A stretch of 50,077 nucleotides of DNA from an uncultured Eubacteriales bacterium. Lineage in GTDB: Bacteria > Bacillota > Clostridia > Oscillospirales > CAG-272. The stretch lies in contig CAKXXW010000011.1 in the NCBI GenBank assembly GCA_934378145.1, positions 1 through 50,077 on the forward strand, written 5' to 3'. Each line of letters begins with the position of its first letter. Positions within the stretch are counted from its first letter, which is position 1. Positions 7,051 through 15,570 of the stretch are shown in pieces. The notes under the pieces are model-generated. The model made no database searches, was not told the DNA's origin, and saw only the letters and a list, made by a program, of their open reading frames with translations. The position numbers and the translations under genes are program-made.

Positions 7051-7383
7051 TCATTTTCTGTAATACACATAATAAACTATCAGCGTACGGTCGGCCCCGC
7101 CGTGTTCCTTATCGGGACCGCCGACGATGACTCCGTCCTTTGACAGCAGCTCGGATGCCCGCAGATCGGCTATATCTGTCCTGAAAAGAATGTCCTGCGA
7201 TGCAAAGACGATCAGCTCGTCATTCCTTATAGCCATAGCGCCGTCTCTGCCGATGACCTCGTCGATCCCGTCTTCCTTGCGTTCGGTGACATATTTTACA
7301 TGATGTCCGACGATTCGTTCAGCCATTTCGAGGCGGTAGGCGTAGCTTTCGGGATTTTTCCTTTTTTTACCAAACCATAGCAT
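7051..7383 (-). CDS. Small conserved-looking protein at the end of the glycogen operon
   Basis: 110 residues, soluble, no signal peptide, not recognised. It has a basic N-terminus (MLWFGKKRKNPESY), a central KYVTERKEDGIDEVIGRDG stretch and a beta-rich C-terminus ending TLIVYYVYYRK. The composition suggests a compact alpha/beta domain. Its ATG shares one base with the GH13 stop (TGATG), so it is translationally coupled to the last enzyme gene and is probably the seventh gene of the glycogen operon. This location suggests a role connected with glycogen or its regulation, but nothing in the sequence shows what. Confidence 0.65.
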   Translation of the reverse strand: MLWFGKKRKNPESYAYRLEMAERIVGHHVKYVTERKEDGIDEVIGRDGAMAIRNDELIVFASQDILFRTDIADLRASELLSKDGVIVGGPDKEHGGADRTLIVYYVYYRK

Positions 7384-9272
7384 CAGTCTTTGACCTCCTC
7401 AAGTATTACTGCGGTGTCGGGTTCCAATGTCAAAAAATCGCGGAAGTGCTTCCCTGTCAGCGCGTCCGAATAATGCCCCGGCAAGGCGATTTCAAGCGTT
7501 TCGCAGCTCCTGTTTGCGGCTGTTATCACGCGGTCACAGCCCTTTTTGCGCTCGTAAATTACATATTTTTCGTCGTGATCTATGAAGGAAAAATCTCCGC
7601 CGGCAAATGCTCCGTGCCTGCTTCTGATCTCTCCGAGAAGTTTGTAATGACCGAGGATCTCGGCATCCTCATGTCCCCACGGAAAAGGTTTTCTGCAAAA
7701 AGGATCGTGATAACCCTCAAGTCCCGCCTCGTCACCGTAATAGACAGACGGAAATCCGAAGACTGTGTACTGGATCACGGATGCTATTTTCAGTCTTTTA
7801 ACGGCAATGCGGCGTTCTTCCGCGGCCATTTTCATTGATGCGAGCTTTGCGTTATCGTATCCCGCGTCTGGTTCACCTCCGAGAACGGTCAGTATCCGTT
7901 CGGTATCGTGAGTGCCTACTATGTTCATAAGAGCGTCGCACACGCACCTCGGATACGAACCGTACAGCTCGGTCAGTGCATCGTATAGCGCTTCGGCATT
8001 GCCTTCTTCGCCGGCAAACGCAATTATGCCGTTTCTCAGAGGATAGTTCATTACGCTGTCGAGCTGAAGCCCGCGAAGATAGCGCCTTCTTTTGCCGTAT
8101 GAGATCTTATCGGCGGCGTTTTCCCATACCTCGCCTATGACTATTGCGTTGCCGTTCGATGCGGATTTGACCGAACTGCGGAATTCATCGAGGAAACTGT
8201 CGCTCAGCTCGTCGGCTACATCGAGCCTCCAACCCGCGATCCCTTTGCGGATATAGTACGCACCGACGCCGTCGTGTGATGTGAAGAATTTTCTGCATTC
8301 TTCATTGTTTTGATTCAGTCGCGGAAGTATCTTTACACCCCACCAGCAGTCGTATTCGCCGTCATCACGGAAGCTGTACCAGTCCCTGTATTCGGAGGAC
8401 GGATCACCGTATGCACCCTTTCCGCCGTAGTTGCCGTAGCGGTCAAAGTATAGGCTGTCATCTCCGGTATGGTTGAACACTCCGTCAAGGATCACCTGTA
8501 TTCCACATTCACTTGCTTTTTTCAGAAGGTTATCAAAGGCAGTCTCGCCGCCGAAGCCTCCGTCGATCTTAAGGTAATTGCCTATGTCGTATTTGTGATT
8601 CGACCTTGCCTCAAATATCGGACTGAGGTATATCACGCCTATGTTAAGAGATTTCAGGTAGTCAAGCTTTTCGGCGATTCCCCAAAGGTTCCCGCCGAAA
8701 AATACATTGTTTTCCACATAGGCTCCCGCGCGCTCACCGTATTGAGGAATACCGTTCTTCCAGTCTTCGTCAATGACATCATCCTTGCGATATGAGACCT
8801 CTCCGCTCCCGCGGAGGAAGCGGTCAACGAATATGTGATACATGACCTTGCCGTCTATCCATTTGGGAACGGTAAAATCATTTCTGTATATAAGAAGCCG
8901 GAATCTGTATCCATCGTGAGCTTCAAGTTCAAAATCCACATTGTTGACGGACGAGGTAAAACGCGTGTCGGCTCCGTTCGGAAAAAGGAAGGTATAATAA
9001 AGCAGCCCGTCTTCTTTTCCGAGAAGCTCGGACGGGCATACAGTTACTTCAAATATATCGCTGATCCCGTCCCCCGACACGAATGAAGATGCAATATCTG
9101 TGTCACTTCCGCCGTCGGGACATATGCGAAGCACGGGAGCCGATGAGGCAAAGTTTCTCGGCATCGTTATTCTGAAGGTCAGCCTTGTGCCGGTCGGGAA
9201 CGCGCCGAATTTCGACGCGTCCTCGCCCTGCACGGTTTTTTTGATTGTCGGAATCCCCTTGTTGTTTATCAT
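7383..9272 (-). CDS. GH13 alpha-amylase-family glucanohydrolase (neopullulanase/cyclomaltodextrinase-like)
   Basis: 629 residues. An N-terminal beta-sandwich (about 1-125) precedes a GH13 catalytic barrel. The conserved regions are visible: DGVFNHTG (region I), GWRLDVADEL (nucleophile Asp), VIGEVWEN (acid/base Glu) and NIVGTHDTER (third Asp). A short C-terminal beta domain follows. The lack of a signal peptide and the place in the glg operon suggest that it hydrolyses or debranches alpha-glucan inside the cell, acting on limit dextrins left by GlgP. It could equally be a maltogenic or cyclodextrin-acting enzyme; specificity is not readable. The ATG overlaps the glgP stop by 4 bp, so no separate ribosome site is needed. 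Confidence 0.85.
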   Translation of the reverse strand: MINNKGIPTIKKTVQGEDASKFGAFPTGTRLTFRITMPRNFASSAPVLRICPDGGSDTDIASSFVSGDGISDIFEVTVCPSELLGKEDGLLYYTFLFPNGADTRFTSSVNNVDFELEAHDGYRFRLLIYRNDFTVPKWIDGKVMYHIFVDRFLRGSGEVSYRKDDVIDEDWKNGIPQYGERAGAYVENNVFFGGNLWGIAEKLDYLKSLNIGVIYLSPIFEARSNHKYDIGNYLKIDGGFGGETAFDNLLKKASECGIQVILDGVFNHTGDDSLYFDRYGNYGGKGAYGDPSSEYRDWYSFRDDGEYDCWWGVKILPRLNQNNEECRKFFTSHDGVGAYYIRKGIAGWRLDVADELSDSFLDEFRSSVKSASNGNAIVIGEVWENAADKISYGKRRRYLRGLQLDSVMNYPLRNGIIAFAGEEGNAEALYDALTELYGSYPRCVCDALMNIVGTHDTERILTVLGGEPDAGYDNAKLASMKMAAEERRIAVKRLKIASVIQYTVFGFPSVYYGDEAGLEGYHDPFCRKPFPWGHEDAEILGHYKLLGEIRSRHGAFAGGDFSFIDHDEKYVIYERKKGCDRVITAANRSCETLEIALPGHYSDALTGKHFRDFLTLEPDTAVILEEVKD

Positions 9273-11719
9273 TTTTTACGGGTCGTCTGTTCGGGAGCTA
9301 CGGGCTTTATATGCCAGATATTGTCGGCGTATTCTTTTATACTGCGGTCTGCGGCAAAATATCCCGAAGAGGCTATATTGATGAGCGATTTACGGTTCCA
9401 ATCCCTGCGGTCGCGGTAATCCTCGGTGATCCGCTTATGCGTTGTCTGGTACGAATCGAAATCGGCAAGACACATATACGGATCGGCAACGCCGTGACCC
9501 GAGAGAAGGTAGGTTGAAAGATCCGAGAAGGACTGCCCCGCGAATCCGGTGTTGAGGTAATTCACGATCCTCGCGAGCTTTTCGTTTTTTGCGCAATAGC
9601 TCGCGGAATTGTAACCCTGGAGCCAAAGGTCGTCCACCTCAGAACATGAAAGCCCGAATATATACATATTTTCTGCGCCCGCTGCTGCAAGCATCTCGGC
9701 GTTGGCGCCGTCAAGCGTTCCTATTGTGAGCGCACCGTTCATCATCAGTTTCATGCATCCCGTTCCGCTTGCTTCCTTGCCGGCAAGCGAGATCTGTTCC
9801 GATATCTCTGCGGAAGGTATCAGCGCTTCGGCGAGCGTTACATTGTAATCCTCAAGGAATACGAGCCTCAGTTTTTCCTTTATTCTCGGGTTTTGCTCTA
9901 TATCCTTACCGATATAGCAAAGCAGTCTGATGATCTCCTTTGCCATCTGATATCCCGCGGCGGCTTTCGCGCCGAAAAGGTAGGTCTGCGGATAGATGTC
10001 AAGATCGGGATTGTCCTTAAGGTCAAGGTATATTCCTATGATATTGAGCGCGTTGAGCAGCTGTCTCTTGTATTCGTGTAGTCTCTTTACCTGAACATCG
10101 AATATCGAGTGAGTGTCGAGTATCAGGCCCGTGCGGTCGTGGAGAAGAGAGGCAAATTTTTTCTTATTGTTGTGTTTTATTGCGCGAAGCCTGTCAAGTA
10201 CGGCACTGTCATCGGCAAATTTCTTGAATTCGGAGAGTTCTTCGGGATTTTTGCGGTAACCCTTCCCTATCGTTTCGTCAAGAAGAGAAGCAAGCTCAGG
10301 ATTTGAGTAACAGAGCCAGCGACGATGAGCGATGCCGTTCGTTACATTCGTGAATTTCTCCGGCGTCATACGATAGAAGTCCTTGAATACCTGATCCTTG
10401 AGGATCTGCGAATGGAGCTTCGAGACTCCGTTGACGCAGTGAGAGCCTATGACCGAGAGATTTGCCATTTTTACCTGATTGTAGCTGAGGACAGACATCT
10501 TCGATATACGGTTCCAATTGCCCGGGAAAGCCTCCCACGCCTCGCGGCAGAATCTTTCGTTGATCTCATGGATTATCTGATATATTCTCGGCAATCTGAG
10601 CTTGAAAAGGTCTTCATTCCATGTTTCGAGAGCCTCCGGCATTACCGTGTGATTCGTGTAGGAAACTATCTTTGTAACATAATCCCAGGCTTTGTCCCAC
10701 GGGAAATAGTATTCGTCGACGAGTATCCTCATAAGCTCGGGGATGCAGAGCGCCGGATGCGTATCATTTATATGGATCGCGACCTTGTCGGGAAGATTTT
10801 CAAGTGTCCCGTAAACCGCGATGTGATCGCGGATGATGCTCTGTACCGATGCGGAGACGAGGAAATACTGCTGGGTAAGCCTCAGGAGTTTGCCCTCGTA
10901 ATGATTGTCGGAGGGATAAAGCACCTTTGATATTATCTCGGCGTTCGTGCTGTCCTCAACAGCCTTCATATACTGTCCCTGCGTGAAAAGACCCATGTTG
11001 AAATTGGTTATGTCTCTCGCACGCCAGAGCCTGAGCTGACCGACACCGGCGCTGTCGCCGCCCGAGATCATCATGTCGTAGGGGACGGCTTCTACGGTAT
11101 CGCAGTCCTCGTAGGCTATCTCGCATCTTCCGCTTTCGTTCCAGTATTCTCTGACATGACCGCCGAATCGTACATTGAATGTCCTGTCGGTGCGCGGGAC
11201 GAGCCAGACCTCGCCGCCCGGAAGCCATACATCGGGAAGCTCTACCTGTATCCCGTCAACTATCTTCTGCTTGAACAGTCCGTATTCGTAGCAGATCGAG
11301 AAGCCGATCGCGGGGTAATCAAGCGATGCGAGCGAGTCCATATAACATGCTGCAAGCCTTCCGAGTCCGCCGTTGCCGAGTCCCGCGTCGGGTTCGCAAT
11401 CATAGAGTTTTTCAAGATCGAATCCGAGTTCACCGAGAGCCTTGGCATATTTTTCGGTAAGTCCGAGGTTGCAGAGGTTGTTTTTCAGCGATCTGCCGAG
11501 CAGGAACTCCATGCACATATAATATACGCGTTTGGCACCTTTTGCATTGACCTCATTGCGGAACTTGATCCTTTTTTCGACGAGCATATCACGCACGGTC
11601 ATAGCAGCCGCCTTGTACATCTGCTCAACGGTGGCTTCCTTGGCGGAGATACCCATCGAGCGGGACAGGCGTGTTTCGAGCTCTTCTTTAATATCTTTTA
11701 CTTTGGGATTAAGGTTCAT
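9269..11719 (-). CDS. glgP: Glycogen/maltodextrin phosphorylase
   Basis: 816 residues from the chosen start, standard for GT35 phosphorylases. It releases glucose 1-phosphate from the non-reducing ends of glycogen. The pyridoxal-phosphate site is seen as EASGTGCMKLMMNGAL with the Schiff-base Lys; GLGNGGLGRLAACY at about residues 115-128 and THPALCIPELMR are further family signatures. An in-frame GTG at 11752 overlaps the glgA stop, but it has no ribosome site. The ATG at 11719 follows AAAGGA by 12 nt and begins MNLNPKVKDIKEEL, so I prefer it. It lies in the middle of the operon after glgA and before the GH13 gene. Confidence 0.93.
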   Translation of the reverse strand: MNLNPKVKDIKEELETRLSRSMGISAKEATVEQMYKAAAMTVRDMLVEKRIKFRNEVNAKGAKRVYYMCMEFLLGRSLKNNLCNLGLTEKYAKALGELGFDLEKLYDCEPDAGLGNGGLGRLAACYMDSLASLDYPAIGFSICYEYGLFKQKIVDGIQVELPDVWLPGGEVWLVPRTDRTFNVRFGGHVREYWNESGRCEIAYEDCDTVEAVPYDMMISGGDSAGVGQLRLWRARDITNFNMGLFTQGQYMKAVEDSTNAEIISKVLYPSDNHYEGKLLRLTQQYFLVSASVQSIIRDHIAVYGTLENLPDKVAIHINDTHPALCIPELMRILVDEYYFPWDKAWDYVTKIVSYTNHTVMPEALETWNEDLFKLRLPRIYQIIHEINERFCREAWEAFPGNWNRISKMSVLSYNQVKMANLSVIGSHCVNGVSKLHSQILKDQVFKDFYRMTPEKFTNVTNGIAHRRWLCYSNPELASLLDETIGKGYRKNPEELSEFKKFADDSAVLDRLRAIKHNNKKKFASLLHDRTGLILDTHSIFDVQVKRLHEYKRQLLNALNIIGIYLDLKDNPDLDIYPQTYLFGAKAAAGYQMAKEIIRLLCYIGKDIEQNPRIKEKLRLVFLEDYNVTLAEALIPSAEISEQISLAGKEASGTGCMKLMMNGALTIGTLDGANAEMLAAAGAENMYIFGLSCSEVDDLWLQGYNSASYCAKNEKLARIVNYLNTGFAGQSFSDLSTYLLSGHGVADPYMCLADFDSYQTTHKRITEDYRDRRDWNRKSLINIASSGYFAADRSIKEYADNIWHIKPVAPEQTTRKK

Positions 11720-11748
11720 TTCTTTTATTTGTCCTTTGTATATATTAT

Positions 11749-13188
11749 TCACAGACCCGCGTACAGCTCAAGGTATTTACCGGCGGAGCTGTTCCACGAA
11801 AAATCTTCCGACATAATGCGGGATATGAGCTTTTTCCGTCTCGGCATATCATGCCATACTGTCATAGCAGCCCAGATGCGGTCGATAAGCTCGTCTCCGC
11901 TGTAATTTGCGAAGGTAAAGCCGTTTCCCTCGATGATCCCGTCGTGTTCCCAGTAGCCCTTTATCGAATCATAAAGTCCGCCGGTTTCCCGCACAACGGG
12001 AATGGCGCCGTAGCGCGATGCTATCATCTGCGAAAGTCCGCAGGGCTCGCTTTTTGATGGCATTACGAATATGTCGGCGGCTGCGTAGATACGCCTTGAA
12101 AGATCGCGGTCGTAGTCTATTATGGCTCTCATCCGGTCGGGATGGCGGCGCTCGAGCGCGATGAAGAAATCTTCAAAGCGTTGCTCTCCGCGTCCGAGAA
12201 CGATGAACTGAATATCACCCTCGAGCATTTTGTCGGATATTCCGGCAACAAGATCGAGTCCCTTGTGTGCCGCCAGGCGGCTGATAATGGCGACGAGCGG
12301 GGCGTCGGTCCTTTGCGGAAGCCCGAGCGCACGCTGAAGATCAAGCTTGCAGTCCGCCTTGCCGCCGACCGCGGATGCCTTGGTGTAATTTTGTACGAGA
12401 ACCGGATCCTTGTGAGGATTGTAATAATTATAGTCTATGCCGTTGAGGATACCGCTGAGCTTGAATGAATATTTCCCGAGTATTGAAGAAAGCCCGTGTG
12501 AATATTCGTCGCCGAGTATTTCGTTTGCATAACGGGGACTGACAGTCGTTACCCGGTCGGCACATTCGATCGCAGCCTTCATAAGGTTTATGCAGTCTCC
12601 GTATTCCATTATTCCGTGATCCTCGGGTGTGAGTCCGAAGACATCGCCGAGTATCGCAAAATCGTATTTACCCTGATATTCAATATTGTGTATCGTGAAG
12701 ACTGTCTTTATGTCATAGAAGCTTTCCACCAGGCGATATTTTCTGTTAAGGTAAACTATCGAAAGAGCAGCCTGCCAGTCGTGAGCGTGCAGTATATCCG
12801 GCTTCCATTCCGAGCGGCAGAGAAATTCCATTACCGCCATGCAGAAGAAGGCATAACGTTCTCCGTCATCGTACTCGCCGTAGAGCGCACGGCGCTTGAA
12901 GTAGTATTCGTTGTCGACGAAATAGTATATTACACCGTCTTTTTCAAGTGAGTATATACCGCAGTATTTTTGGCGCCACGAGAGCTGAACTTCAAATACA
13001 GCTTCTTCTTTCATTTTATTCCGCCAATCCTGCGATATCGCGGAATAAAGCGGCATTATAACTCTGACATCGACATTCTTTTTATCTGCCGCCTTTATTG
13101 CCGCGGGAAGTGAGCCGAGAACATCTCCGAGACCTCCGGTAGCCGCAAAAGGCATTGCCTCCGCACCGACGAAAAGTATTTTTTTCAT
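11749..13188 (-). CDS. glgA: Glycogen synthase (GT5)
   Basis: 479 residues, usual length. It transfers glucose from ADP-glucose to alpha-1,4-glucan chains. N-terminal GT5 domain with TGGLGDVLGSLP at about 17-28; C-terminal domain with the PSKSEPCGLSQ and RETGGL donor-site motifs. The usual KTGGL reads ATGGL: the Lys that contacts the donor phosphate in E. coli GlgA is Ala16 here (see findings). It lies between glgD (22-nt gap) and glgP. AAAGGATCACGTTT precedes the ATG. Confidence 0.92.
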   Translation of the reverse strand: MKKILFVGAEAMPFAATGGLGDVLGSLPAAIKAADKKNVDVRVIMPLYSAISQDWRNKMKEEAVFEVQLSWRQKYCGIYSLEKDGVIYYFVDNEYYFKRRALYGEYDDGERYAFFCMAVMEFLCRSEWKPDILHAHDWQAALSIVYLNRKYRLVESFYDIKTVFTIHNIEYQGKYDFAILGDVFGLTPEDHGIMEYGDCINLMKAAIECADRVTTVSPRYANEILGDEYSHGLSSILGKYSFKLSGILNGIDYNYYNPHKDPVLVQNYTKASAVGGKADCKLDLQRALGLPQRTDAPLVAIISRLAAHKGLDLVAGISDKMLEGDIQFIVLGRGEQRFEDFFIALERRHPDRMRAIIDYDRDLSRRIYAAADIFVMPSKSEPCGLSQMIASRYGAIPVVRETGGLYDSIKGYWEHDGIIEGNGFTFANYSGDELIDRIWAAMTVWHDMPRRKKLISRIMSEDFSWNSSAGKYLELYAGL

Positions 13189-13210
13189 AAACGTGATCCT
13201 TTCGCCTTTT

Positions 13211-14347
13211 TCAGACCATAATGCCTTTTCCTACGAAGAAAGGCATAGTCTCATGTCCCGACAGATTCCTGCCGTCTTTTATGACTACATTCTTATCGGT
13301 TATTACACAGTTGAGCGAAGAATCCGAGCCGACAAATGTGTCCTGCATCAGTATCGAATTCTTTATAACGGCACCCTTTCCGACGCGCACGCCGCGGAAA
13401 AGGATCGAATTTTCAATCTCGCCTTCGACAACACAGCCGTCGGCAATGAGCGAATTTGATACCTTAGCTTCCTTCGTGTACTTTGTGGGAGGCGAGTTTC
13501 TGACCTTCGTGAGTATCGGGCGGTTGCGGATACCGAAAAGCCCTTCACGGGCTTCCGCGTCAAGCAGTCGCATACTGCTTTCAAAATAGCTCGGCAGAGA
13601 TCCCACGAGCGAGTAGTAGCCGTCGTACCTGTACACCATTATTTTTGAGTGCTTGACATTTCTTGCAACAATGTCGCGGTAAAAAGCCGTGTAGCCGTGT
13701 GCAGATGCATCGAGGAGCATATTCGTGAGGAATGTCCTGCCGAATACCATCACATTGAGGCTGACCTCGGTCTCTTCCGTTGCGCCGACGGTATAATCGG
13801 CGACATCAAGGAGCCTTCCGCTTTCGTCAGCTTTAACGATCTGATTGTTTGCCGAGAGCGGGTAGAGCGAAGGATCGACCTTTTTTGCCACTATCGTGAT
13901 ATCTGCAGCATTTTCTTCGTGAAATCTTATAACATCCGAGATGTCGATATTGCATATCATATCGCAGTCGGAGGTCACGATATAGTCCTCATCGCACCTG
14001 CCGATAAAGTTCATGACTCCGAGAAGCGCTTCAAGGCGGGTCGAGTAGAGTCGGCTCGCCGCGGCGCTGTCATATGCCGTTATGAAAGGCGGAAGGATCT
14101 TTATACCTCCGGACCTTCTTGCGAGATCCCAGTCCTTACCCGTACCGATATGGTCGAGAAGCGACTGATAGTTATAGTGGGTGATTATTCCGATCTTTGA
14201 CATACCGGCATTGACCATACCGGAAAGAGCAAAGTCTATAAGGCGGTACTTTCCGCCGAAGGGGACGCTTGCTATGGTCCGTATCCTTGTCAGCTCGGGG
14301 ACCGATGCGTCATGTATATTTGAGAAAATCAATCCTGCAGCAGTCAT
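13211..14347 (-). CDS. glgD: Glucose-1-phosphate adenylyltransferase subunit GlgD
   Basis: 378 residues. A nucleotidyltransferase-like N-terminal domain is followed by a left-handed beta-helix C-terminus (hexapeptide-type repeats around SNSLIADGCVVEGEIENSI). The catalytic GGQGSRL loop of GlgC is missing at its N-terminus, which reads GLIFSNIHDASVPELT. This is the normal state of GlgD in Firmicutes, where it pairs with GlgC and raises its activity. The gene sits 14 nt after glgC and 22 nt before glgA, so the heteromeric enzyme is made stoichiometrically from one mRNA. GGAGGAACC precedes the ATG. Confidence 0.92.
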   Translation of the reverse strand: MTAAGLIFSNIHDASVPELTRIRTIASVPFGGKYRLIDFALSGMVNAGMSKIGIITHYNYQSLLDHIGTGKDWDLARRSGGIKILPPFITAYDSAAASRLYSTRLEALLGVMNFIGRCDEDYIVTSDCDMICNIDISDVIRFHEENAADITIVAKKVDPSLYPLSANNQIVKADESGRLLDVADYTVGATEETEVSLNVMVFGRTFLTNMLLDASAHGYTAFYRDIVARNVKHSKIMVYRYDGYYSLVGSLPSYFESSMRLLDAEAREGLFGIRNRPILTKVRNSPPTKYTKEAKVSNSLIADGCVVEGEIENSILFRGVRVGKGAVIKNSILMQDTFVGSDSSLNCVITDKNVVIKDGRNLSGHETMPFFVGKGIMV

Positions 14348-14361
14348 AGGTTCCTCCTTTT

Positions 14362-15546
14362 TCAGTCCACCGACTTCATAGTGCCGGCGGGGACTTCGGT
14401 TCCCGGTTCGATTCTTACGCCTCTGCCGAGAACGGTTATTTCGGATGCGGAGCGTTTATCGGCACCGATCTTTGCACCGGCTCCGATCTCGCATTCGCTG
14501 TCTATAATTGAGTAATTGACGGTGGCGCCCTCTTTTATTACTGTGTTTTCCATTATGACGGAATTCTTTACATATGCTCCATAGGCGACCTTGACTCCGG
14601 CGCCGAGGACAGAGTTCCTGACCGTTCCGTATATTTCGCAGCCCTCGGTGATGACCGAGTCCTCAACTTTTGCGCTTTCGCCTATATACTGCGGAGGAAG
14701 TGCATAGTGGCGCGAGAATATCCTCCATCCCCGATCACTCAGCGAGAGCTTCGGGCGTTTTCCGAGAAGGTCCATGTTGGCTTCCCAGAGGCTTCCGATA
14801 GTGCCGACATCCTTCCAATAGCCCTCAAAGGGGTAAGCGTACATACTTTCGCCTGCGGCAAGCATCGCGGGGATAACATTCTTTCCAAAATCCTTGGACG
14901 AATTTTCGTCCTCCTCGTCCGCACGGAGATATTCGAGCAACTTTTGCTTTGAAAACACATAGATGCCCATAGATGCTTTTGTGCTGTCGGGGTCCTTGGG
15001 CTTTTCGGTGAATTTGACTATTCGGTTGTTTTCATCGGTGGTCAGGATGCCGAAACGACTCGCCTCGGAGATCGGAACCTCTATAACGGCAATGGTGCAA
15101 TCTGCGCCCTTTGCCTTGTGGTATGCGATCATTTTCGAGTAGTCCATCTTATAGATATGGTCTCCCGAAAGTACGAGAACATACTCCGGATCGTATCTTT
15201 CGATAAATTCAATATTCTGGTAGATTGCATTTGCCGTTCCGCGATACCAATCGGCATGCGAATGCCCCTGATAGGGCGGGAGGATCTTAAGTCCGCCGAA
15301 GGTCCTGTCAAGGTCCCACGGCAGTCCGTTTCCGATGTAATCATTAAGGACAAGCGGTTGATACTGGGTAAGTACTCCGACGGTGTCAAGTCCGGAATTC
15401 ACGCAGTTTGAGAGCGTGAAGTCGATTATCCGGTACTTTCCTCCGAAGGATACTGCCGGCTTCGCGGTCTTTGTGGTAAGCGCGTAGAGACGGCTTCCCT
15501 GACCTCCCGCAAGAAGCATGGCAACACATTCTTTTTTCTTAATCAT
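14362..15546 (-). CDS. glgC: Glucose-1-phosphate adenylyltransferase, catalytic subunit
   Basis: 394 residues. It makes ADP-glucose from glucose 1-phosphate and ATP, the committed step of glycogen synthesis. Visible signatures are LLAGGQGSRLYALT at about 11-24, KPAVSFGGKYRIIDF, the LSGDHIYKMDY block with the catalytic Asp, FTEKP, and a C-terminal beta-helix with repeated VKNSV/VNYSI elements. It is the second gene of the operon, 24 nt after glgB. GGAGGATG precedes the ATG. Confidence 0.95.
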   Translation of the reverse strand: MIKKKECVAMLLAGGQGSRLYALTTKTAKPAVSFGGKYRIIDFTLSNCVNSGLDTVGVLTQYQPLVLNDYIGNGLPWDLDRTFGGLKILPPYQGHSHADWYRGTANAIYQNIEFIERYDPEYVLVLSGDHIYKMDYSKMIAYHKAKGADCTIAVIEVPISEASRFGILTTDENNRIVKFTEKPKDPDSTKASMGIYVFSKQKLLEYLRADEEDENSSKDFGKNVIPAMLAAGESMYAYPFEGYWKDVGTIGSLWEANMDLLGKRPKLSLSDRGWRIFSRHYALPPQYIGESAKVEDSVITEGCEIYGTVRNSVLGAGVKVAYGAYVKNSVIMENTVIKEGATVNYSIIDSECEIGAGAKIGADKRSASEITVLGRGVRIEPGTEVPAGTMKSVD

Positions 15547-15570
15547 GTCATCCTCCGTATTATATATAAA

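Noticed and set aside
10325..10930. 201-codon open frame on the plus strand inside glgP
   Set aside because: It is antisense to well-conserved glgP codons, has no ribosome site and no recognisable protein features.
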